A stretch of DNA of 64,000 nucleotides from Nitrospirota bacterium (GTDB taxonomy: Bacteria; Nitrospirota; Thermodesulfovibrionia; Thermodesulfovibrionales; UBA6898). The first letter of the stretch is position 1. Every line of letters begins with the position of its first letter. The position numbers were made by a program, and so were the translations under genes. Shown piece after piece: positions 18,372 to 27,472 of this stretch. The DNA is taken from the NCBI GenBank assembly GCA_016215155.1, contig JACRLQ010000012.1, positions 1-64,000 of the forward strand, in the 5' to 3' direction. The notes below the pieces were generated by a model, which did not search any database, was not told the DNA's origin, and saw only the letters and a list, made by a program, of their open reading frames with translations.

Positions 18372-20096
18372 TTGGAAGAATATAGGAATTTAATCACAGC
18401 CGTAAAGCCTTACTGGAAGAGGATCGCCGTTGCGGGTGTCGCGAGCCTGGCCGTATCAATCCTCAGCGGTTCTCTCGCGTGGCTCATAAAGCCCCTTATG
18501 GACGACGTATTCGTCAGGAAGGACACCCGGCTTCTCCATGTCATTCCGTTTGTGGTCTTTTTTATATTCCTCTTCAAGGGCGTATTTCTTGTGATCAACG
18601 GCTACCTTATACGGTCGGTAAACCAGAAGATGGTGACCGACCTCAGAAACAGGCTCTTTTCACACATCGTAAACCTGCCGGTCGGCTTCTTCAGCAGGAG
18701 TTCGAGCGGCGAACTCATATCAAAAGTCATCAACGACACCAATTTACTGAATGAACTCCTCAGCACCACGATCAAGGACCTGCTGATCGAAAGCGGCACC
18801 GCCGCGGCCCTCATCGTGGTCGCCCTCTGGCGCAGGTGGGACCTTACTCTCATATCCATCGTCGCCTTGCCGGCGGCTTTTTATACCGTCGGACGTCTGG
18901 GCAAAAGGATCAGGCAGATAAGCAGGAGGGCACAGGAAAAGATTTCACTCATCACAGAGTTCCTCAGTGAGACGTTTACCGGCATAAAGATATTGAAGGC
19001 CTTCAGCAGGCAGGAAGAGGAGGCGAGGCGGTTCGAGACGATTAACACGGAGTTTTACCGCGACAATATGCGCGCGACAAGGACAGGAGAGACAGCCACA
19101 CTTCTGATGGAGACAGTCGGAGGCGTCGGCATAGCCTTTGTCATGTGGTATGGCGGCAGTCTTGTCATCGAAAACAGTATGACCGTGGGCGATTTCTTCT
19201 CGTTCATCGCCGCCATTTTCTTGATGTACACACCGGTGCGGAGGCTGGCCAAGGTAAACATAAACCTTCAACAGGCCAGGGCGCCTTTTGAAAGGGTCCA
19301 TAAACTTCTTGAGGAAAAGGCCGAGGCTGAAGGGACCGTTGAACTCACCCATGATGTGGGCGAGATCGAGTTCAGGGGCGTGTCCTTCTCCTATCCCCAG
19401 TCGAAACACAAGGCCCTGGACAACCTGGACCTCAGGGTAAGCAGAGGCGAGATCATTGCGATAGTGGGCAAAAGCGGAGGCGGCAAGACCACCCTCATAA
19501 ACCTGCTGCCGAGGTTCTATCATCCGACCGAAGGCATTATCATGGTAAATAATACCGACATAGCGACTGCAACCCTCCGGTCTTTACGCGGTATTTTCGG
19601 CATCGTAAGCCAGGAGGTGATACTCTTTAATGACACGATAATGGCAAACATAGCCTATGGTAAACCGGAGGCGGGGAAAGAGGAGGTCATACAGGCCGCC
19701 AGGGCTGCATATGCCCATGATTTCATCATGGAATTTCCACAGGGATATGACACGGTGATCGGCGAAAAAGGCACTCGCCTGTCCGGCGGACAGAGGCAGC
19801 GGCTTTCGATTGCGCGGGCTGTTTTGAAAAACCCCCCGGTCCTTATCCTGGACGAGGCGACCTCATCGCTGGACACGGCCTCGGAAATGATAGTGCAAAA
19901 GGCCCTCGAAAATCTTATGTCTTCGAGGACCACCTTCGTCATCGCGCACAGACTGTCGACCATAAAAAAGGCCGACAGAATAATAGTCATAGACAAGGGA
20001 AGGATCAGCGAGGCCGGCACGCACAGGGAGCTCTACGAAAGAGACGGGCTATACAGGAAGCTCTATATGCTCCAGTTCAGCGGGCAGGAACTGTAA
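18372..20096 (+). CDS. msbA: MsbA-type lipid A/phospholipid exporter ABC transporter
   Basis: 574 residues with a fused membrane domain (six helices, about 20-300) and ATPase domain. Walker A is GKSGGGKT (about 366-373), the signature is LSGGQRQR, Walker B is VLILDEATSSLD, and the switch His is in FVIAHRLS. Homodimers flip lipid A-core from the inner to the outer leaflet of the inner membrane. The start is a TTG with GGAG about 12 bases upstream; a TATAAT box at 18301-18306 could serve as promoter. The following genes (DUF3108, O-antigen ligase, glycosyltransferases) fit an LPS assembly cluster. Confidence 0.93.
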   Translation: MEEYRNLITAVKPYWKRIAVAGVASLAVSILSGSLAWLIKPLMDDVFVRKDTRLLHVIPFVVFFIFLFKGVFLVINGYLIRSVNQKMVTDLRNRLFSHIVNLPVGFFSRSSSGELISKVINDTNLLNELLSTTIKDLLIESGTAAALIVVALWRRWDLTLISIVALPAAFYTVGRLGKRIRQISRRAQEKISLITEFLSETFTGIKILKAFSRQEEEARRFETINTEFYRDNMRATRTGETATLLMETVGGVGIAFVMWYGGSLVIENSMTVGDFFSFIAAIFLMYTPVRRLAKVNINLQQARAPFERVHKLLEEKAEAEGTVELTHDVGEIEFRGVSFSYPQSKHKALDNLDLRVSRGEIIAIVGKSGGGKTTLINLLPRFYHPTEGIIMVNNTDIATATLRSLRGIFGIVSQEVILFNDTIMANIAYGKPEAGKEEVIQAARAAYAHDFIMEFPQGYDTVIGEKGTRLSGGQRQRLSIARAVLKNPPVLILDEATSSLDTASEMIVQKALENLMSSRTTFVIAHRLSTIKKADRIIVIDKGRISEAGTHRELYERDGLYRKLYMLQFSGQEL

Positions 20097-20124
20097 TTTC
20101 CCTGACTATCCGTTAAAATAATCC

Positions 20125-20871
20125 ATGTCTGATAATTTGTCATCCCGATGTCCGGCGCTCCTTGTAATCCTGATGGTCTTATGCATGGCGGGCGCCGCGT
20201 CGTCTTTTCAGGTGCCCGAGACGCTTAAATACGACCTGTCATGGACCGGCATAAAGGCAGGGGAATCGGTCATCGAGATAAAAATGTCCGGCGACAACGT
20301 CCTCATATCCTCCGTCACAAAGTCCGCAAAGTGGCTCTCGGTCTTTTATACGGTTGACGACAGGGTCGAAAGCAGACTTACCGCCGGAACGGGTAAAAAC
20401 ATATTGGGTCCTCCGATATCCTATAAACTCAACCTTAGAGAGGGAAGACACAGGAAGAACAAGGAGGTCATCTTCGAAAACAGGGGCGCCAAGGCGCGCT
20501 ATATCGACCATATTACGGATGAGAAGAAGGAGTTCGACCTTCCCCCGGATGTCTTCGACCCGCTTTCATGTTTTTTTCAGCTGAGGGGGATGACTCTCGA
20601 GGCGGGCAGATCGGTGTATATCCGGATCTTCGACAGCAAGAAGATATATGATGCGGAAGTCCAGGTCCTCAGGAAAGAGCGCATTACGGGGCCGAGCGGT
20701 GAGGTGGACACCTTTGTCATCAGGCCCATTATGAAGTCTGAAGGCATTTTTTACAGAAAAGGGGAGATGCTTATATGGGTCACCGCAGACGAGAAGAAGG
20801 TCCCCGTCAGGATGAAGGCCCAGGTAAAGATCGGCTCCGTCACCGCGGACCTTACGGGGGGCAATTACTGA
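20125..20871 (+). CDS. DUF3108 periplasmic protein
   Basis: 248 residues with a signal peptide (PALLVILMVLCMAGAASSFQ). The fold is a DUF3108 beta-barrel: LKYDLSWTGIKAGESVIEI at the start of the mature part, then SAKWLSVFYTVDDRVES and FDPLSCFFQLRGM, and a C-terminal MLIWVTADEKKVPVRM. Members sit in the periplasm and are often encoded with LPS or lipid transport genes; a lipid-binding function is plausible but unproven. A TAAAAT box ends five bases before the ATG and there is no Shine-Dalgarno sequence, so it may have its own leaderless transcript in addition to readthrough from msbA 28 bases upstream. Confidence 0.87.
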   Translation: MSDNLSSRCPALLVILMVLCMAGAASSFQVPETLKYDLSWTGIKAGESVIEIKMSGDNVLISSVTKSAKWLSVFYTVDDRVESRLTAGTGKNILGPPISYKLNLREGRHRKNKEVIFENRGAKARYIDHITDEKKEFDLPPDVFDPLSCFFQLRGMTLEAGRSVYIRIFDSKKIYDAEVQVLRKERITGPSGEVDTFVIRPIMKSEGIFYRKGEMLIWVTADEKKVPVRMKAQVKIGSVTADLTGGNY

Positions 20872-20923
20872 TGACGAACGTATCCTGCTTATTGAACCAT
20901 CGGACGGGGACAGGAAGGCGGAA

Positions 20924-22192
20924 TTGACGCAATATCACGTCTCAACGGGACATGACGATGGGACGCCTGTCCTCTTCAATACCGTGTTGTCATGGAGTCT
21001 TGTGGTTTACACGCTGTCTCTTACCGTTTCGCACAGTCCGGTATACTTCCCCCTGGCCTGCGCAGCGTTATGCGCCGTATTAATCTGGCGACGGAAAAAA
21101 CTTCGCCCGGCTGCGCTGTCCGACCTTAAACTGCCGTTGACATGGATAGGGACCTTCTGCCTCTGGGAGTTTCTGCTGCGCCCGGCCGCCGGAGAGGCGC
21201 CGCTGACAACTCCTTTTGCGGAAGCGCTCGTGCTGGCGCCGGTGTTTCTTTTATACCGGCTCCCGGTTGAGGCTGAAGGCAAAAGACGCACTGTTGAGTT
21301 GATCTTTTGGGTCCTTGCGGGGGTCTTTTCTCTGCTTGTGCTTTTGGGTCTTTTGCAGCAGCTTACAGGCATCAACTACCCCTCCCCAAGACAGCTGTTC
21401 CGCGAGAACAGACTTTATGGGTTTTACAATCATTACAATCAGGCCGGCAGCATATTAAGTCCTCTTGCCGTATTTCTTATCGGTATGGGTCTGTTATGGC
21501 AAACGACGACCTTGCGAAGGCTGCTTCTGTGGATAGCGGCGGCAGTCCTCATAACAGGCACCCTTGTTACCTATTCACGAGGATATTTTGTGGCGCTGGT
21601 CGTCTCGCTTCTTCTGATGTTGCCTAGGAAAAGCGTCAGGGCAGCTGTTTGGGGCGCCTCAATTACCGTCGCGGTCCTTGCGCTGCTTGCGGTCGCTTCT
21701 CCGTCTTTTCGGGCCCGCAGCAGCAGCATTTTCGACGTCACCAGTCACCCAAGCAATATGGAACGCATATATTTCATGAAAATCGCGCTGGATATCATAT
21801 CTGATCACCCTGTGACCGGCATCGGCCAAAAGCAGTGGGCGGGCCATGCGGATAAATATGCGGAACCCTATAAAAAAATATGGTCCTTCAGCAATGTCCT
21901 TTATTCAAATCCGCACAACCTCTATCTGCTCGTCGCCGTGGAAACGGGAATTATCGGACTTGTTTTGTTTATGTTATTTTGGGTTCCTCTCGCCCATAAG
22001 CTGATCTTCCGGCCATCGGGCCTCAAAGGTTCTTTTTCCCATGCCTTCAGCCTGGGGACCGGGTTCGTAATAATCAACCAACTCATCGGCGGCTTTTTCG
22101 ACACAAACCTTAAAAGACCGATCAATGTAATGTTCGTGGTGCTCCTTGTCTCACTGGCTTTTTTAGTCAAAGAGTCGGGAGAGCCTTCTTGA
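20924..22192 (+). CDS. O-antigen ligase/polymerase (WaaL/Wzy family)
   Basis: 422 residues with about 10-12 membrane helices and a long periplasmic loop (about 280-335) containing GIGQKQWAGHADKY and the SNPHNLYLLVAVETGIIGL block, characteristic of the Wzy_C/WaaL family, in which the His is functionally important. These proteins attach polymerised O-antigen to lipid A-core, or polymerise it, on the periplasmic side. The start is TTG at 20924 with AGGAAGG upstream. The gene overlaps the next glycosyltransferase start by four bases. Confidence 0.9.
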   Translation: MTQYHVSTGHDDGTPVLFNTVLSWSLVVYTLSLTVSHSPVYFPLACAALCAVLIWRRKKLRPAALSDLKLPLTWIGTFCLWEFLLRPAAGEAPLTTPFAEALVLAPVFLLYRLPVEAEGKRRTVELIFWVLAGVFSLLVLLGLLQQLTGINYPSPRQLFRENRLYGFYNHYNQAGSILSPLAVFLIGMGLLWQTTTLRRLLLWIAAAVLITGTLVTYSRGYFVALVVSLLLMLPRKSVRAAVWGASITVAVLALLAVASPSFRARSSSIFDVTSHPSNMERIYFMKIALDIISDHPVTGIGQKQWAGHADKYAEPYKKIWSFSNVLYSNPHNLYLLVAVETGIIGLVLFMLFWVPLAHKLIFRPSGLKGSFSHAFSLGTGFVIINQLIGGFFDTNLKRPINVMFVVLLVSLAFLVKESGEPS

Positions 22193-23304
22193 AGATACTG
22201 ATCCTGAGCAGCTATCTCGGCCGTCCCGGGTCTGCCGTCGGCGGCTGTGAAACATATACGGAGATACTGGCCCGGCTGCTCAGCGACCTGAGCCACGACG
22301 TTATTCTCGGATGCTGGCAGGAGGGAACGCTGAGTCTCGCCCATATTTCAAGGACCTTGCGGACCCGCAGGGTCAGGATAAGAAATGCCATGGATATCGG
22401 CGCGATCATAAAGATCATAAGGATAATCAGACAGGACCGCATAAGTGTCATCATTGCAAACAGCCCCAAGGAATACTGGCCGGCGCTTATTGCCGCCAGG
22501 CTGACAGCAACGGAGGTCATACTGGTCAGGCATCTTACACTGCGCCTGTCCCCGGCCACTCGTTCCATGATCAACATCGCTGCTGATCGTATTATAGCGG
22601 TGTCCCATTCAGTAAGGAGGGCACTCCTCGACAGCGGTATCAGAGAAAATATTATACGGGTAGTCACAAACAGCGTGCCTGTCGATGAAATCGCCGGCTC
22701 TATCGGGGAAAGAGGGGTGACCAGGGTCGAACTTGGATTTCGTCCCGATGACCTGGTAATAGGTTTTGCCGGACGGCTCCACCCTGAAAAGGGTCTTATA
22801 TTTCTGATTAACGCATTCCGCCTGCTTGCCGACCGGTTCCCCCAGACCCGTCTGCTGATCGTCGGGGAAGGACCTGACCGCGGCGGGATTGAAAAAAAGA
22901 TCACGGAGCTGGGAATTGCCGACCGGGTCATTTTCACCGGCTGGGTGATGCCGATTTACAGGATGTATGCCGCCATGGATATCTTTGTAATGCCATCGAT
23001 CTGTGAAGAGGCTTTCGGGTATGCCGCGGCAGAGGCCATGGCGATGGGCAAACCCGTCGTAGCTTCGGATTACGGAGGACTTACCGAAATCATCACAAGC
23101 GGGACCGACGGCATTCTGGTGCCCCCTGGCAATTCAGATGCATTGGCGGCCGCGATAACGCATCTGATCCAGGACCCGGACCAATCAAAGGCCTATGGCC
23201 GCGCCGGGCATGAAAAAGTCCGGCGGCTCTTTTCATCCCGTATCCAGGGAGATATGATCCAGAATCTGATCCGTGATATCAGGCGCGGCGGGGCGGGGTC
23301 ATGA
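22189..23304 (+). CDS. glycosyltransferase family 4
   Basis: 371 residues, GT-B fold. The C-terminal donor-binding half has GFAGRLHPEKGLIFLINAF and EEAFGYAAAEAMAMGKPVVA, the EX7E-type motif of GT4 retaining transferases; the N-terminal acceptor half begins ILILSSYLGRPGSAVGGCE. The start TTG lies in TTGA, overlapping the ligase stop, so the two genes are coupled. It probably adds a sugar to the LPS core or O-unit in the cytoplasm; the sugar is unknown. Confidence 0.92.
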   Translation: MKILILSSYLGRPGSAVGGCETYTEILARLLSDLSHDVILGCWQEGTLSLAHISRTLRTRRVRIRNAMDIGAIIKIIRIIRQDRISVIIANSPKEYWPALIAARLTATEVILVRHLTLRLSPATRSMINIAADRIIAVSHSVRRALLDSGIRENIIRVVTNSVPVDEIAGSIGERGVTRVELGFRPDDLVIGFAGRLHPEKGLIFLINAFRLLADRFPQTRLLIVGEGPDRGGIEKKITELGIADRVIFTGWVMPIYRMYAAMDIFVMPSICEEAFGYAAAEAMAMGKPVVASDYGGLTEIITSGTDGILVPPGNSDALAAAITHLIQDPDQSKAYGRAGHEKVRRLFSSRIQGDMIQNLIRDIRRGGAGS

Positions 23305-23364
23305 AAAGCGCGGGGCGCGGGGCATGAAGAACCGCAAGGCCCCCCTGAATATGATGAAGGCCGC

Positions 23365-24213
23365 ATGATAAGTATAATCACTGCTGTCCACAATCAACTG
23401 CCGATGAACAGACTTTTTTTTGAGCGTTTGTCCAGATATACGTCGGGCCCATTTGAATTGATTGTCGTGGATAATGACTCAAAAGACGGGAGCCGCGAAT
23501 TTTTCAGGGGAAGAGGCGCCGTTGTTATTGAAAATGACGGCAACTATTCTTATCCGTATTGCCAGAATGCCGGAATCAGGGTGGCGCGTCATGACCTTCT
23601 CGCCTTTCTTAACAATGACGTGATCGTTGCCCCGGCCTGGGACAAAAATATGATGGCGGTAATGGAGAAGCACGATCTCGGCATCGTTTCTCCCTGCGGC
23701 ATTGAAATGATGGAAAACAGCGCCGTCACAAAGGCCTTCCGGCGGAGATGGAAGATTATAAGACATGGCCTTGGAGTATTCGGTCATAACGACATTACAT
23801 TAAGGGCCATGCATAAAATCATGTACGGGAACTGGGAGCGATTCAATGGAGAGAGGTTCAATGCTTTTTCTGATTCAGTGACGGAGGGCTTCATCGGCTG
23901 CGGCGTGATCATGACGAGAGCGGCCCTTGAAAAGGTAGGCCTGTGGGACGAGAAGATTCAGACAGCGGATTTCGATCTGTTCATGAGGACGAAAAAAAGA
24001 AGCCTGGATGTCGGGGATATCCGGCCTATGCATATCTCCCTGGGGGTTTTTCAGCATCACTATATACGTCTGACGCTTAAGTCGGGACATGCTCCCTTTC
24101 AGGATCAGGCCAGGCTGATTTCGCTGGAAGATAAATGGGGCAGAGAAAATATTTTGAAATATCTGGCCCATCGTGAAAGCCTGAGCTTTGATAAGCTAAA
24201 GCCTAGGCGTTGA
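23365..24213 (+). CDS. glycosyltransferase family 2
   Basis: 282 residues, GT-A fold. MISIITAVHNQ begins the nucleotide-binding strand, then IVVDNDSKDGS, and the metal-binding acidic motif as FLNNDVI. The middle (AFSDSVTEGFIGCGVIMTR) holds the usual acceptor region. Inverting GT2 enzymes use nucleotide-diphosphate sugars. Its position between two GT4 genes indicates work on the same surface glycan. The gap of 60 bases from the previous gene has no terminator. Confidence 0.92.
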   Translation: MISIITAVHNQLPMNRLFFERLSRYTSGPFELIVVDNDSKDGSREFFRGRGAVVIENDGNYSYPYCQNAGIRVARHDLLAFLNNDVIVAPAWDKNMMAVMEKHDLGIVSPCGIEMMENSAVTKAFRRRWKIIRHGLGVFGHNDITLRAMHKIMYGNWERFNGERFNAFSDSVTEGFIGCGVIMTRAALEKVGLWDEKIQTADFDLFMRTKKRSLDVGDIRPMHISLGVFQHHYIRLTLKSGHAPFQDQARLISLEDKWGRENILKYLAHRESLSFDKLKPRR

Positions 24214-24236
24214 TAAGCTGATGAAAACGGTATAGC

Positions 24237-25349
24237 ATGTTTTTTTGCGGGGACAGAGGAAGATTTCGCGGGACGGAAGAAAAGCGGCGCCGGTTCATCT
24301 CCCTGCGGGACGTGGCCGTGGTTGCCCCCAATCTGCACAGACGTTATTCCGGGGTCACCTCGACAATTGCGGCGCTGCTGCCTGTGCAGGCGCGTTCGCT
24401 GTCCATTGCGAGCGCGGGGTTCGGTCTGCCCCCCGGTCTGCCGGTGGTCAGGCTGACAGACCTTCTTATTCATGGCTGGACCAGGCCAAAAGGAAGGGCA
24501 TACAGGATCTGGCACGCCAGGCGCAATGATGAGATGATCGTCGGCATTTTGCTCGTGTATCTCCTCCGCCAGCCTTGGAGACTTGTCTTTACCAGCGCTG
24601 CCCAGAGAAGACACACGCGGTTTACCCGGTTTCTGTTACGGAGAATGGATGCGCTGATCGCTACCTCTTCGGCGGCGGCTTCGTATCTCGAACGGCCGTC
24701 CAGAGTAATCCACCATGGGGTTGATACCGGGCGTTTCAGCCCCGCGCCTGACCGTGCCGGGGAATGGGAATCAGCGGGTCTGCCCGGCAGATTCGGCATA
24801 GGGACCTTCGGTCGCGTGCGTAAGCAGAAGGGGACGGACCTTTTCATAGGCGCAATGATCGAATTGCTTCCCCGGTACCCGGAATGGACCGCGGTGATAA
24901 CCGGCCTGTGCGCGCCCGAAGACTCCGTCTTTGTCGAAGGGCTCAAGAGGCGGATATCCGAAGCCGGGCTGCTAAAGAGAATTCTTGTCCTAGGTGTCAG
25001 GCCCCCTGCGGAGATGCCGCTTTGGTTCCGGCGTGTGACCGTATACGTCGCCCCTATGCGGTGGGAAGGTTTTGGACTGACACCTCTGGAGGCGATGGCT
25101 TCGGGCGCTGCGGTGGTCGCCACTCGAACAGGCGCGGCCCCTCTGCTGGTGGACGACGGGGTGACGGGAAGCCTTATCGAGCCTGATTCGCTGGACGCTC
25201 TTGTCAGGGCCCTTGAGCCCCTTATGGCCGATCCGGCGAGGGCAGTGGAAATGGGCAGGGCCGGACGGACCAGGGCTGTAGACCTGCATGACATAGTTGC
25301 CGAGTCGGCCGCCATCAGAGAGGTCTACGAGAAGCTATGGGAAGCCTGA
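24237..25349 (+). CDS. glycosyltransferase family 4
   Basis: 370 residues. The GT4 C-terminal half is clear: GTFGRVRKQKGTDLFIGAM, then WEGFGLTPLEAMASGAAVVAT (EX7E), VDDGVTGSLIEPDS. The linker VIHHGVDTGRFSP is typical. The N-terminus begins with an Arg-rich stretch (GRFRGTEEKRRRF), so the true start might be slightly downstream. It is the last gene of the LPS/glycan run; a 225-base gap with promoter-like sequence follows. Confidence 0.9.
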   Translation: MFFCGDRGRFRGTEEKRRRFISLRDVAVVAPNLHRRYSGVTSTIAALLPVQARSLSIASAGFGLPPGLPVVRLTDLLIHGWTRPKGRAYRIWHARRNDEMIVGILLVYLLRQPWRLVFTSAAQRRHTRFTRFLLRRMDALIATSSAAASYLERPSRVIHHGVDTGRFSPAPDRAGEWESAGLPGRFGIGTFGRVRKQKGTDLFIGAMIELLPRYPEWTAVITGLCAPEDSVFVEGLKRRISEAGLLKRILVLGVRPPAEMPLWFRRVTVYVAPMRWEGFGLTPLEAMASGAAVVATRTGAAPLLVDDGVTGSLIEPDSLDALVRALEPLMADPARAVEMGRAGRTRAVDLHDIVAESAAIREVYEKLWEA

Positions 25350-25438
25350 GTCGCTGACGGTCGCGACCTAAAGCCCACCTTTATCGATGGCAAAAAAACT
25401 GCCGGATCGGTCTCTGCTTTGCTTGTCCTGAGATTGTG

Positions 25439-25452
25439 GTTATCAAGATAAC
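25439..25452. promoter_or_regulatory. perfect palindrome upstream of the cytochrome operon
   Basis: GTTATCAAGATAAC is a 14-base perfect palindrome about 120 bases before the multihaem cytochrome start. A TATAAT box follows at 25501-25506. It could be an operator; no matching regulator is identified. Confidence 0.4.
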
Positions 25453-25574
25453 TATACTGCAATTTATAAAGAAAAATGATAATGGACTTTTTTAGGCTCT
25501 TATAATATATTAATTGCATCTGAATTCGCGCCGGGGGGCCAAAGGTGCCCTTCGGATGTTTACTGGAGGCCGGT

Positions 25575-26906
25575 ATGAGAAGAGTTTTACTGTTTTTATT
25601 GTTTCTGTCCGCTGTCGTTATCTTTGGCGTCTCAACTTTCGGTATGGAGACCGCGGCACAACAGTCGTCTGACGACACCTGTATAACCGACAAGTGTCAT
25701 GCGTCGATGGGTAAGGCCAAATTCGTCCACGGACCGGTCGCAGTCGGCGAATGCCTGTCATGTCATGAAAGAAAGGCGAAACACAGTTTTCAGCCTATCA
25801 CCAATGTCGGGGAACTATGCTATAGATGTCACGACAGGGTCGACTCGAAAAAGGGCGTCCATAAACCGGTCAAGGACGGCAGCTGCACGAAATGTCATGA
25901 TCCGCATCAGTCTCCGTTTAAATTTCAGCTGAGGGCTGAAGGCACGAACCTCTGTTTCCTGTGTCACAACAAGAAACTTGCGGATGGCAAATTCGTCCAT
26001 GGTCCGGTCGCCGTCGGGGGTTGTTCCATGTGCCACAACCCCCATCAGACCGACTTCCCCAAAATGCTCAACGCCAGGGGCAACGATGTCTGCTTTCAGT
26101 GTCATACGGACAAGGCCGAGGCCTTTAAGGGGAAGAAGTTCGTGCATAACCCGGTGCAGGACAACTGTATAAATTGTCACAGCCCTCACGCGGGCGAATA
26201 TAAATTTAATTTCTCTTCTGAAGGAAGTATGGACCTCTGTTTCAACTGTCATTCCGACAAGAAAGAATGGATCGCCGCGGTCAAGGTGAAGCATGGCGGA
26301 CTTGAAACGGACAGGAAGTGTCTTGCCTGCCACGACCCGCATGTCTCGGATTTTCCCAAACAGCTCGTGAAGCAGCCGGTTGACACCTGTATGTTATGCC
26401 ATAACAAGCCTCTTGACACCCCTGAGGGCAAGATAGTCGACATGAAAGAGTACCTCTCAAAAAACAAGGAACACCATGGGCCCATTCTTCAGGGTGACTG
26501 CTCGTCCTGCCATAACACGCACGGCTCCGATAATTTCAGGATTCTCCGGAAATATTACCCGCCGCTTTTTTACGCGCCCTTCGACCCGAAAAATTATGAA
26601 CTCTGTTTCAATTGCCACGAAAGGACCCTGGTGCAGGACGCAAAAACCACGACCCTGACCGGGTTCAGAAACGGCGACCAGAACCTGCATTTCGTACATG
26701 TGAACAAACAGGTCAAGGGACGCACCTGCAGGGCCTGTCACGATGCCCACGCGACCAATAATCCGAAACACATAAGGAATGCGGTGCCTTTCGGGGCCTG
26801 GGGCCTGCCGGTGGGGTTCCAGCAGTCGGCCAACGGCGGCGCCTGCCTGCCCGGCTGTCACCAAAAGTTTGAATATGACAGAATCAAGGGCGTAAAAAAC
26901 AGGTGA
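25575..26906 (+). CDS. multihaem cytochrome c (13 CXXCH plus 2 variant motifs)
   Basis: 443 residues from ATG 25575, chosen because CTGGAGG lies upstream and the signal peptide begins there (VLLFLLFLSAVVIFGVSTFG). I count 13 CXXCH motifs (CLSCH, CYRCH, CTKCH, CFLCH, CSMCH, CFQCH, CINCH, CFNCH, CLACH, CMLCH, CSSCH, CFNCH, CRACH) plus CITDKCH (CX4CH) near the N-terminus and CLPGCH (CX3CH) near the C-terminus, so up to 15 haems. The motifs come in repeated units containing FVHGPVAVGxC and CHxPH, the doubled CXXCH pattern of cytochrome c3-like respiratory and extracellular cytochromes. It is exported, and probably transfers electrons across the periplasm or to the outside. First gene of a four-gene operon. 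Confidence 0.93.
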   Translation: MRRVLLFLLFLSAVVIFGVSTFGMETAAQQSSDDTCITDKCHASMGKAKFVHGPVAVGECLSCHERKAKHSFQPITNVGELCYRCHDRVDSKKGVHKPVKDGSCTKCHDPHQSPFKFQLRAEGTNLCFLCHNKKLADGKFVHGPVAVGGCSMCHNPHQTDFPKMLNARGNDVCFQCHTDKAEAFKGKKFVHNPVQDNCINCHSPHAGEYKFNFSSEGSMDLCFNCHSDKKEWIAAVKVKHGGLETDRKCLACHDPHVSDFPKQLVKQPVDTCMLCHNKPLDTPEGKIVDMKEYLSKNKEHHGPILQGDCSSCHNTHGSDNFRILRKYYPPLFYAPFDPKNYELCFNCHERTLVQDAKTTTLTGFRNGDQNLHFVHVNKQVKGRTCRACHDAHATNNPKHIRNAVPFGAWGLPVGFQQSANGGACLPGCHQKFEYDRIKGVKNR

Positions 26907-27472
26907 GCGGACTGATCCCGCGTTTCCCATGCGCCAGACCTTTGTCCTTCCGAAAGTCCCGGGACGGCGCGGTAACGCTGGTGTTTTTCACGTCGCTGAT
27001 TGTTATTTTTTTCGTGTACGCGCAGGCCTTTGCCGGGGCGCCCGAGAGGGAGAAAGCCGCCCAGCTATTAAAGTCGGCGGCTAAATTCAACGGTGAGGGA
27101 GAGACCGACCGTGCTATTGCCGCGGTGGAAGAGGCGATAATTCTGACCCCCGACCAGGCCGAAGCGCGTGAGCAACTGGGGACGCTATTGTTAAAGAAGA
27201 AACTCTTCGACGACGCCTCAAGGGCCTTCAATGAGGCGCTAAAGATCAATCCAAATATGAGGTCCGCCAAGACAGGGATCGGACTCGCCCTCATCGGCAA
27301 GGGAGATCTTGCGGGGGCCGAGGCCGCGTTGAAGAATGCCCTCACGCTGAACCCTTATCCGGCAATGACCCACTACGCTCTCGGACTCTTATACCAGAAA
27401 ATGAACAATGATGAAAAAGCGTTGTTACACTTCAAGGAAGGTCTGAGGACATATAAGGAAGGAAAAAAGTGA
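26903..27472 (+). CDS. membrane-anchored TPR protein
   Basis: 189 residues; the GTG start overlaps the cytochrome stop by four bases. An N-terminal hydrophobic segment (VTLVFFTSLIVIFFVYAQAFA) acts as signal or anchor, then about four tetratricopeptide repeats (for example ARAxxxxxEA.. AFNEALKINPNMRSAKTGIGLALIGKGDLAGAEAALKNALTLNP). TPRs bind proteins. Tight coupling to two multihaem cytochromes suggests a scaffold or assembly role for them in the periplasm (inference). Confidence 0.88.
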   Translation: MSGLIPRFPCARPLSFRKSRDGAVTLVFFTSLIVIFFVYAQAFAGAPEREKAAQLLKSAAKFNGEGETDRAIAAVEEAIILTPDQAEAREQLGTLLLKKKLFDDASRAFNEALKINPNMRSAKTGIGLALIGKGDLAGAEAALKNALTLNPYPAMTHYALGLLYQKMNNDEKALLHFKEGLRTYKEGKK

